Of a stretch of 20,181 bases of DNA, positions 14,555 through 20,181 are shown piece after piece. The stretch's first letter is position 1. The number at the start of each line of letters is the position of its first letter. Made by a program: the position numbers and the translations under genes. Source of the stretch: an uncultured Eubacteriales bacterium (GTDB lineage Bacteria; Bacillota; Clostridia; Christensenellales; Aristaeellaceae); the NCBI GenBank assembly GCA_902796115.1, contig CADBNX010000208.1, positions 1 through 20,181 of the forward strand. The letters run 5' to 3'. Below the pieces are notes generated by a model. The model was given only the letters and a program-made list of their open reading frames with translations. It made no database searches and had not been told where the DNA came from.

Positions 14555-14566
14555 GCGGCATGCCGC
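14555..14566 (+). other. Short palindrome GCGGCATGCCGC in the leader of the flippase-like gene
   Basis: A perfect 12-base palindrome lies about 24 bases before the TTG start. It has no U-run, so it is not a terminator for the upstream operon; it could be an operator. No clear terminator was found anywhere in 14507-14589. Confidence 0.3.
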
Positions 14567-14589
14567 ATCAATGATCACGAGAGGCTTCA

Positions 14590-15684
14590 TTGAAAAGAAT
14601 CAGCAAAGAAACCCGAAGCAGGCTTTTGAATGCACTGCTCATATTCGGCACCATTGCCATGGTGTTCTATTTCGGCACGAAGAACGGCAATATTGGCGAT
14701 GTGTGGATCACGCTGCGCTCCGCGGACCCTTACTGCATCGCCGGTGCGTTCCTGTGCTGGGTGTTTTTCGTACTCTTTGAGGCTCTGGTAATGCACTGTT
14801 TTCTGCATTTCCAGCATATTCCCATTCCTTTCGGAATATCGGTCAACGTTACCTTGATCGGCCTTTTTTATTCCAATATCACGCCCGGGGCAACCGGAGG
14901 CCAGCCCATGCAGGTTTATGCGCTGCGCAAAAGGGGGATCTCAGGCGGTTATGCTTCTTCCGGGCTGGCAGTCAAGTTTTTCTGTTATCAGACTGCTCTG
15001 ATCCTGCTTTCCGGCATCCTATGGTTTTGCAACCGCCGTTTTGTGTCCGGCTATTTCTGGGAAGCACGCTGGTTTGTTTATCTCGGCTTCTTTCTGAACG
15101 GTCTTACCGTAGTCGGTGTAATCCTGATTGGCATTAACCGCAACATTGTGCGCGGTATTGTCGCCTCTTTGCTTTACCTCGGAAAAAAACTGCATCTCAT
15201 CCGTGATTACACTGCCGCCGCTTCCCGTGTTGATGCCGCGCTGGACGATTTTCATTCAAGCGTATATCTGATCGCCCGCCATCCGCTTCAGCTGCTGCTG
15301 CTGCTTTTTCTCTCCGGCTGTGAACTGATCGCGCTGATGAGCGTAATCTATTTCGTTGCGCTTGCGTTAGGCATCACATCGTGCAGTTACGGAGAGCTGG
15401 TAACCCTGCAGTTCCTTCTGCAGATCGGCGCTTCCTTTACTCCGCTTCCGGGCGCCTCGGGAGCCCAGGAGGGAGGATTCTATCTGTTCTTCCAGAGTAT
15501 TTTCCCGGCGGATAAGCTGCTCGGTGCGCTGCTGATCTGGCGTTTCTTCACGTATTATCTGTCAACCCTTCTGTCGCTTTGTTTCGGAGTTGTCACGGAT
15601 TCCGTACAGACCATCCGCGGCCGTCTTCGGAAAGTTCCCACGCCGTCCGGCACGAAATCATCTGAAGGAGATGGAATCGAATGA
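14590..15684 (+). CDS. Flippase-like membrane protein, LPG_synthase_TM / YbhN family
   Basis: A 364-residue multi-helix membrane protein matching the transmembrane region of lysyl-phosphatidylglycerol synthases (MprF) but lacking the cytoplasmic transferase domain. Two family-type motifs are visible: NITPGATGGQPMQVYALRKR (96-114), and FTPLPGASGAQEGGF (283-297), the usual P-x-PGgxGxxE segment near the C-terminal helices. About eight helices are present. MprF's membrane part flips charged lipids; small relatives are proposed lipid flippases or permeases of unknown substrate. The start is TTG, five bases after AGAGG; no in-frame ATG is better placed. The stop overlaps the next start as ATGA, coupling it to a secreted CHAP-like protein, which hints at a cell-envelope role. 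Confidence 0.85.
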   Translation: MKRISKETRSRLLNALLIFGTIAMVFYFGTKNGNIGDVWITLRSADPYCIAGAFLCWVFFVLFEALVMHCFLHFQHIPIPFGISVNVTLIGLFYSNITPGATGGQPMQVYALRKRGISGGYASSGLAVKFFCYQTALILLSGILWFCNRRFVSGYFWEARWFVYLGFFLNGLTVVGVILIGINRNIVRGIVASLLYLGKKLHLIRDYTAAASRVDAALDDFHSSVYLIARHPLQLLLLLFLSGCELIALMSVIYFVALALGITSCSYGELVTLQFLLQIGASFTPLPGASGAQEGGFYLFFQSIFPADKLLGALLIWRFFTYYLSTLLSLCFGVVTDSVQTIRGRLRKVPTPSGTKSSEGDGIE

Positions 15685-16565
15685 ATCCGGTTATCCGGCG
15701 CAGCCTTGTTTTCCTCCTGTTCATGTGTTTCTTTGCCCCTTCCGTCCACGCGGAGGAAGATGCATATATATATCCGAATGAAGCCCTTTCCCTGCGACCG
15801 GGTGAAAGCTTTCTCATTTCTGCGGATGCGTCGGTATGGGAGAGTGATGCTCCGGAAGTGGCAACGGGAAACGGAAATCAGATTACCGCGCATGATGAAG
15901 GGTTCGCCATGCTGACTGCTGCGTTTCCGGACGGCAGTGAGCATTATTATGACATTACGGTATCGGCGGACGCGATTCCGGCGTTGATCAGAGCTGCCGT
16001 AGACCTTGCGCTGGACGAGTGGCGTGAGTACCACGGCAAAACCTTCACCGACCGAAACAAATACACGGAATGGTACTGCGGAAGGGGACCCGGCTGTCAT
16101 TTCGGATGGTGCGGGGGATTTGTCAGCTACTGCCTTGATACCGCAGGCGTACCGATGGATGACTATACGGAATCTGTACCGCATGAAGGCGGTGTTCCTT
16201 ATGCGGTTTATGCCGCCGGCGTGGGCAAGCTGCTGACCGGATACACGAAAATGGAACGGATCGGCTCCATCCCCTGCCCCGGATATCTGGTCATCTACGG
16301 ACAGCGGAACCGCTATAATACCATCCATGTCGGAATGGTGACAGAGGCACGGGAGCTTGAGGACGGCACCTGGCTCGTCAAAACCGTGGAGGGCAATGTT
16401 TCCAGCCGGATCAAGCGTTACTGCTACGTATACGATCCGCTGAATACGAACGAGCATAATTATCAGGACTGTCCGGAAAACCTGCGCACGGATGACGGCA
16501 TCGACCAATATACCATTCATCAGAAAGACTGGTTTATCTATACATTCTGTCAGACCTGGTATTGA
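15681..16565 (+). CDS. Secreted protein with CHAP-type Cys/His hydrolase domain
   Basis: A 294-residue protein with a signal peptide (1-24, VHA|EE). Residues 28-95 look like a small beta-rich, Big2-like segment (EALSLRPGESFLI ... ITAHDEGFAMLTA ... YDITV). The rest fits a CHAP (NlpC/P60-superfamily) amidase/peptidase: catalytic Cys144 in FGWCGGFVSYCL, His216 in NTIHVGMV and Glu237-Asn239 in VEGNV. CHAP enzymes cut peptidoglycan peptides or amide links, so it probably acts on the cell wall outside the membrane; a wall substrate is inference. Extra cysteines (133, 139, 151, 199, 248, 264, 290) suggest disulfides, unusual in an anaerobic Bacillota. AAGGAGA precedes the ATG, which overlaps the stop of the flippase-like gene by four bases. 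Confidence 0.82.
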   Translation: MNPVIRRSLVFLLFMCFFAPSVHAEEDAYIYPNEALSLRPGESFLISADASVWESDAPEVATGNGNQITAHDEGFAMLTAAFPDGSEHYYDITVSADAIPALIRAAVDLALDEWREYHGKTFTDRNKYTEWYCGRGPGCHFGWCGGFVSYCLDTAGVPMDDYTESVPHEGGVPYAVYAAGVGKLLTGYTKMERIGSIPCPGYLVIYGQRNRYNTIHVGMVTEARELEDGTWLVKTVEGNVSSRIKRYCYVYDPLNTNEHNYQDCPENLRTDDGIDQYTIHQKDWFIYTFCQTWY

Positions 16566-16606
16566 GGAACTCAGATAATCATTATTTCCGAGGGGGGTAA
16601 CGTTTC

Positions 16607-18139
16607 ATGTCCAAACCTGTAAAAGACCGTTTTACCTTGAAAGAAAAAAGCTGGATCATGTACGACTGGGCCAATTCGGTCTATGCAACCAACATCATGG
16701 CCGCGATCTTTCCCACCATCTTCGTTTCCATGGTTGGCGCGGAAGGAGATCGCTGGTGGTCTCTCGGCACGTCGCTGGCAACTTTTCTTGTGGCCTTGCT
16801 TGCGCCTCTGCTTGGCGCGGTGGCGGATTTCAAAGGCATGAAAAAAAAGCTGTTCACCGCATTCCTGCTGCTTGGGGCGGTCTTTACCGCGCTGATTGCC
16901 GCGACAGACAGCTGGAAACTGATGCTCGTTTTCTATATTCTCTCCCGTATCGGATTTGCGGGAAGCAATCTGTTTTATGACTCCTTTCTTACGGATGTCA
17001 CAACCAATGACCGGATGGACCGTGTTTCTTCCTGGGGGTATGCAATGGGGTATATCGGCGGAAGCACGATCCCCTTTGTTCTCTCCATCGTGATGCTGGT
17101 CACACTCGGTTATTCCAATCCTGTCGCGCAGAAGTTCTCCATCCTGATCACATCGCTGTGGTGGATCGCTTTCTCTGTCCCGTTCCTGAAAAACGTCCGT
17201 CAGGAGCACTACATCGAAAAAACTGCGGAAAGTTCCGTGCTTCAGACTTTCCGGAATATCGGACACACATTCCGGGATATTTTTCAGGTAAAAGGCCTGC
17301 TTTACTTTATTACCGCGTATTTCTTCTACATTGACGGTGTCGGCACAGTGATCAGCATTTCGACCGCTTACGGTACCGTGCTGGGCCTCGGCACCATCGG
17401 AATGATCCTCGCGCTGCTCGTCACGCAGATCGTTGCCATGCCCTGTTCGATCCTGTTTGCCAGGCTCTCAGCGAGAATCACCGCGCGCAGGGCGCTGATC
17501 GGTGCCATTCTCCTCTATACCGTCATCTGCCTTGTCGGGTTTTATATGGGATACTCGCTTGAGCCCCATCAGCAGACGCTTGAAACAGCCATCCATGAGG
17601 AGTTCACGGCACCGCTTTCAGACCTGACCGATCCGGATGCGATTGCCTTGCGGGACAGTGCCGCAAAGCTTCTTACCTCCTCCGATTCCAAGGCGGCGTT
17701 CGATAAGGAAGCAGAAAAACTCCTGAGCGAAAACCATCATCCCGAACTCGACAGGGTCGCTTCCGCATTTGCGTCGTTCCTCGGCAGCCAGAACGAAAAG
17801 ATCCGGTCCTTCCAAAGCGCGGTGTCCCTGTCTACTGTTCTTTTCTGGGCCATGGCCGTATTGGTCGGAACCGTACAGGGCGGCATCCAGGCAGTCAGCC
17901 GCAGTTATTTCGGGAAACTGATTCCCAAAGAACGTTCCAATGAATTCTTCGGTTTCTTTGACATTTTCGGCAAGTTTGCTTCCGTGATCGGTCCTGCGCT
18001 GTATTCACTGATCGGCCATCTCACCGGCCGTTCCTCCTATGGCGTGCTCAGCCTGGTATTGCTGTTCCTGATCGGGCTTGGTGTCATGATCGTCGGCAGG
18101 AAGGAACTGGTCAGGCTCGAAAACCGCGCAGAAGGGTAA
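16607..18139 (+). CDS. MFS transporter, UMF1 / Atg22-like family, with a large loop insertion
   Basis: A 510-residue transporter starting KSWIMYDWANSVYATNIMAAIFPTIFV-like; the YDWANSxYxT signature near residues 19-28 is diagnostic for the UMF1 (vacuole-effluxer Atg22-like) family. Further landmarks are RIGFAGSNLFYDSFL (114-128), GYAMGYIGGSTIPF, and VQGGIQAVSRSYFGKLIPKE (423-442) followed by FFGFFDIFGKFASVIGPALY. About twelve helices are expected. Members are typically 420-440 residues; here about 85 hydrophilic, mostly helical residues (about 318-403) are inserted between two helices, probably on the outer face. Substrate is unknown, and amino acid efflux is known only for the fungal relative. 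AGGGGGG lies 9 bases before the ATG. The gene follows the CHAP gene by 41 bases, possibly in the same transcript. Confidence 0.88.
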   Translation: MSKPVKDRFTLKEKSWIMYDWANSVYATNIMAAIFPTIFVSMVGAEGDRWWSLGTSLATFLVALLAPLLGAVADFKGMKKKLFTAFLLLGAVFTALIAATDSWKLMLVFYILSRIGFAGSNLFYDSFLTDVTTNDRMDRVSSWGYAMGYIGGSTIPFVLSIVMLVTLGYSNPVAQKFSILITSLWWIAFSVPFLKNVRQEHYIEKTAESSVLQTFRNIGHTFRDIFQVKGLLYFITAYFFYIDGVGTVISISTAYGTVLGLGTIGMILALLVTQIVAMPCSILFARLSARITARRALIGAILLYTVICLVGFYMGYSLEPHQQTLETAIHEEFTAPLSDLTDPDAIALRDSAAKLLTSSDSKAAFDKEAEKLLSENHHPELDRVASAFASFLGSQNEKIRSFQSAVSLSTVLFWAMAVLVGTVQGGIQAVSRSYFGKLIPKERSNEFFGFFDIFGKFASVIGPALYSLIGHLTGRSSYGVLSLVLLFLIGLGVMIVGRKELVRLENRAEG

Positions 18140-18179
18140 ACTGCCGCAGCGTATACGTACCTTGCTCTGTTGTATCGTT

Positions 18180-19031
18180 TCACTGACCTGTGCTGAAAAT
18201 GATATAACTGTTCAGGTATGCATAGCGAAGGTCCTTCATTTCGATGCTGACCAGGCCCGGTTCAATTATTGTGATCACTTTTGCAAAGTTGGTTTTGTAT
18301 TCGGTTCTGCAGAGCGGATCAAGAAAATAAATCCTTTCGTCATCACGTGATGCGATAAATACATAATGGCCGACATTGGTAAACGCGCCGTCATGCCCTG
18401 CAAGCGCGACCACGCTTTTTCCTTCATCCAGTGCCCGCAGGGCTTCATCCCGATCCAGCGTAAAAACGGTTTCTATCCCATACGCGTCCGCAGCATAACG
18501 GATAAACCCGGAAGCCGTTCCGCGAGCCGCGGAACGGCTCTGTACTTTTGCACGGTTGTTTCCTGCGGCGAAATCCGCCAGCGCCAGCGGCAGAAAGCGC
18601 TCATAGTCACGTGGGCTGGTCAGGATATAGCGCTCATGATGCGCATCGCAGGAAGCCCGGTTCAGAGAGCAGATGCACAGGGAAAACGGAACCGAAGCCG
18701 CCTTTTCAAGCATGGGCAGTTCCTCTTCCGGCACCAGCGCGCGCAATGCGATTGCCAGTGCAGTCGGACAGCATCCCCCGTCCCGGATCGGCCGTTTGGA
18801 GGAAACACCTGCACTTTCATAGATCAGGCTTCCCCACAGCGGTTCATTCTGCGCATAATAGCGCGTCAACCCTCGTCCGGGGACATCGATCCAGCGTGAA
18901 ATGCTCTCCTCCTTCGAAAAAACGATTTCCGTCAGCAGCAGTTCATCGTCCGCCGTGCAAAGCAAAACCGGCTGCAGCGCCAGGAGTATCAGCACTGCAG
19001 CCAGTATGCGCCTTAAGGGGAGTTTATTCAT
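18180..19031 (-). CDS. Secreted C39-like cysteine-peptidase-fold protein
   Basis: A 283-residue protein with an N-terminal signal sequence (hydrophobic core about 9-24, then CTADDE). The remainder matches the Peptidase_C39_2 pattern: TRYYAQNEPLWGSLIYESAG (about 56-75) with oxyanion-type Gln62, DGGCCPTALAIAL (84-96) with catalytic Cys87, VGHYVFIA (220-227) with His222, and YFLDPL (235-240) with Asp238. The usual GCGPT motif is GCCPT here, the second glycine replaced by cysteine. The LLC before TADD is not a proper lipobox (Leu before Cys). The ATG overlaps the yebC stop by eight bases, so the two are co-translated although one is exported and the other cytoplasmic. Target is unknown; a peptidase or a non-catalytic binder are both possible. 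Confidence 0.8.
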   Translation of the reverse strand: MNKLPLRRILAAVLILLALQPVLLCTADDELLLTEIVFSKEESISRWIDVPGRGLTRYYAQNEPLWGSLIYESAGVSSKRPIRDGGCCPTALAIALRALVPEEELPMLEKAASVPFSLCICSLNRASCDAHHERYILTSPRDYERFLPLALADFAAGNNRAKVQSRSAARGTASGFIRYAADAYGIETVFTLDRDEALRALDEGKSVVALAGHDGAFTNVGHYVFIASRDDERIYFLDPLCRTEYKTNFAKVITIIEPGLVSIEMKDLRYAYLNSYIIFSTGQ

Positions 19032-19767
19032 CTTCCTCTTCAGGCAGCTCCGCGTTATGGTATACCTCGGATACGTCGTCGTTGTCCTCCAGCATGTCCA
19101 GCAGTTTCTGAACCTTTTCGGCGGTTTCCTGATCGGGAAGTGCCACGGTGGTCTGCGGAATCATCTGTTTTTCCGCGGAAAGGAACGCGTACCCCGCTTG
19201 TTCAAGCTTTTCACGCACATCGGAAAAATCATTCGGTGCCGTATAGATTTCAAACACGTCGTCCTGGGTCTTCATATCCTCGGCTCCGGCGTCCAGCGCG
19301 GTCATCATCATTTCATCTTCGTCCATTCCGGGTTCGCGTTCGATGACGATCACGCCTTTGTTATCAAACTGGTACGACACAGAACCCGTCGTGCCCATCG
19401 TCCCGCCGTACTTGTCAAAAATATGGCGGATTTCGCTCGCGGTACGATTCCGGTTGTCCGTTACGATCTGGACCATCACGGCAACTCCTCCCTGAGCATA
19501 TCCTTCATAGGTGAGCTCCTCGTATGAGATGCCGCTGCCCTCACCGCTTGCTTTTTTGATGCTGCGCTGAATATTGTCGTTCGGCATGTTGTTTGCCTTG
19601 CACTTCGCGATCACATCACGAAGCTTACCGTTCACATCCGGGTTTGCTCCCCCGTCGTGCACAGCCATGGCAATCTCACGGCCGAGCTTTGTAAAAATCT
19701 TGCCACGGGCGGCGTCTGTCTTGCCCTTTTTTGCCTGAATATTATGCCATTTGGAATGTCCTGACAT
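19024..19767 (-). CDS. yebC: YebC/PmpR family protein
   Basis: A 247-residue cytoplasmic protein of the highly conserved YebC (TACO1/PmpR) family. The N-terminus MSGHSKWHNIQAKKGKTDAA is the family hallmark, followed by GKIFTKLGREI, GGANPDVNGKLRDVIAKCKA, NMPNDNIQRSIKKASG and the central YEGYAQGGVAVMVQIVTDNR, NRTASEIRHIF and GGTMGTTGSVSYQF segments. Members were first called transcriptional regulators; more recent work describes ribosome-associated translation factors helping at difficult sequences such as proline runs. The start ATG 19767 is set by GGGAGGGG (19773-19780) and the conserved MSGHSKW; an in-frame TTG at 19782 is rejected. It has a strong promoter of its own and is coupled to the C39-like gene. 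Confidence 0.97.
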   Translation of the reverse strand: MSGHSKWHNIQAKKGKTDAARGKIFTKLGREIAMAVHDGGANPDVNGKLRDVIAKCKANNMPNDNIQRSIKKASGEGSGISYEELTYEGYAQGGVAVMVQIVTDNRNRTASEIRHIFDKYGGTMGTTGSVSYQFDNKGVIVIEREPGMDEDEMMMTALDAGAEDMKTQDDVFEIYTAPNDFSDVREKLEQAGYAFLSAEKQMIPQTTVALPDQETAEKVQKLLDMLEDNDDVSEVYHNAELPEEEDE

Positions 19768-19772
19768 CCATA

Positions 19773-19780
19773 CCCCTCCC
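19773..19780 (-). promoter_or_regulatory. Ribosome binding site of yebC
   Basis: GGGAGGGG on the minus strand ends 5 bases before ATG 19767 and decides for this start over the in-frame TTG at 19782, which overlaps it. Confidence 0.7.
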
Positions 19781-19806
19781 AAAGGTTTTCATTTGGCTTT
19801 CTGCCG

Positions 19807-19841
19807 GTGAAGAAAAGAAATCAGATCATGCTCTCCTTCAC
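19807..19841 (-). promoter_or_regulatory. Leader hairpin with a two-codon mini-ORF upstream of yebC
   Basis: On the minus strand GTGAAGGAGA (19841-19832) can pair over 10 bp (two G-U pairs) with TTTTCTTCAC (19816-19807). The stem covers an AAGGAG ribosome-binding-like sequence; the loop contains ATG ATC TGA (19829-19821), a start codon followed after one codon by a stop. The transcript should begin at or just before this hairpin. It may stabilise the 5' end or act as a translation-responsive leader. Confidence 0.35.
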
Positions 19842-19846
19842 GTTAC

Positions 19847-19876
19847 AGTATAACACGCATGCGGCACAGCCGTCAA
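19847..19876 (-). promoter_or_regulatory. Sigma-A promoter of the yebC - C39-like operon
   Basis: Minus-strand TTGACG (19876-19871, 5 of 6) and TATACT (19852-19847, 5 of 6) are 18 bases apart, and TGT before the -10 makes an extended TGn element. The TGA stop codon of the ACT-domain gene lies within the -35 box, so there is no room for a terminator between the genes. Confidence 0.75.
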
Positions 19877-20181
19877 ATGGAACTGATCTGCTCGGACAGT
19901 CTGATCCCTTTTCTTGTAAGCGCAAGTTCCGCTTTCTCCGCATCCTCAACTTTGAAGATCATGCACGCATCCTTGTTTTCCGTACCCGAATGGAAAGCAT
20001 ACATATATTCCACATTCACTTTTTCTTCGCTCAGCACCTCAAGGACCTGGTTCAGTCCGCCCGGCGTATTCGGGATCGCAACCCCGATCACGGGGCTCAG
20101 ACGGTACACATAACCGGCTTCCTTCAGCACGTTTGCCGCGTTGTAGGGATCATCCGCAATAAAACGGGCAATCCCGAAATC
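19873..20181 (-). CDS. Tandem ACT-domain protein, C-terminal part (5' end outside window)
   Basis: The frame is open to the window edge; 102 residues are visible. The first, DFGIARFIADDPYNAANVLK, is the end of one ACT domain, and a second complete ACT domain follows: VIGVAIPNTPGGLNQVLEVL, with the PGGL ligand-loop motif, then EKVNVEYMYAF and ACMIFKVEDAEKAELAL. This matches the small stand-alone double-ACT proteins (about 140 residues) common in Clostridia, which probably bind an amino acid and regulate metabolism; the ligand is not known. The GTG at 20130 is internal, since homologues have a full first domain upstream. The stop codon overlaps the yebC promoter. Confidence 0.92.
   Translation of the reverse strand, partial: DFGIARFIADDPYNAANVLKEAGYVYRLSPVIGVAIPNTPGGLNQVLEVLSEEKVNVEYMYAFHSGTENKDACMIFKVEDAEKAELALTRKGIRLSEQISSI

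Noticed and set aside
18140..18179. Bidirectional terminator between the convergent MFS and C39-like genes
   Set aside because: Only an 8-base palindrome (CGTATACG) is present; no stem with T-runs on either side was found.
18957..18963. Lipobox in the C39-like protein (VLLC near residue 25)
   Set aside because: The residue before Cys is Leu, not Gly/Ala/Ser, so lipidation is unlikely.
1..20181. CRISPR array, insertion sequence, phage genes, tRNA or rRNA
   Set aside because: No regularly spaced repeats, transposase or integrase motifs, or cloverleaf-type sequences were noticed.

Overview
The window looks like chromosomal DNA of a moderately G+C-rich (by eye, not counted) anaerobic Bacillota, most likely a gut or rumen Clostridia lineage. 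This is inferred from strong AGGAGG-type ribosome binding sites, frequent TTG/GTG starts, 4-base ATGA/GTGA gene overlaps, LplB/YtcP-type sugar permeases, an SLH-like protein and a DUF362 ferredoxin protein. Species cannot be assigned. No mobile element, tRNA, rRNA or CRISPR array was seen, and no gene-free stretch exceeds 300 bases.

Layout. (1) 1-582: 3' end of a gene for a degenerate SLH-type protein. (2) 786-1901: DUF362 protein with two 4Fe-4S clusters. (3) 1971-4028: large cytoplasmic DUF6259-like putative glycosidase, closed by a strong terminator (4032-4075). (4) 4162-14506: an eleven-gene carbohydrate operon behind a recognisable sigma-A promoter. (5) 14590-16565: flippase-like membrane protein translationally coupled to a secreted CHAP-type Cys/His protein, then at 16607-18139 a UMF1-type MFS transporter. 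(6) Minus strand 20181-18180: tandem ACT-domain protein (5' end outside the window), YebC/PmpR, and a secreted C39-like cysteine-peptidase-fold protein overlapping yebC by 8 bases.

The operon is the main content. In order it encodes an ECF-S-like membrane protein, two CUT1 permeases, a very large solute-binding protein with no lipobox, two small four-helix membrane proteins, an MsmX/UgpC-type ATPase, two more small four-helix membrane proteins, a GH105 unsaturated uronyl hydrolase, and a second MsmX/UgpC-type ATPase. The simplest reading is import of pectin- or glycosaminoglycan-like oligosaccharides already cut by a lyase outside the cell. GH105 would remove the unsaturated uronic acid in the cytoplasm, and the DUF6259 enzyme might trim the rest. 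The four small membrane proteins around the first ATPase have no function I can name and are the best candidate here for an undescribed transporter-associated module. No transcriptional regulator is encoded next to the operon.
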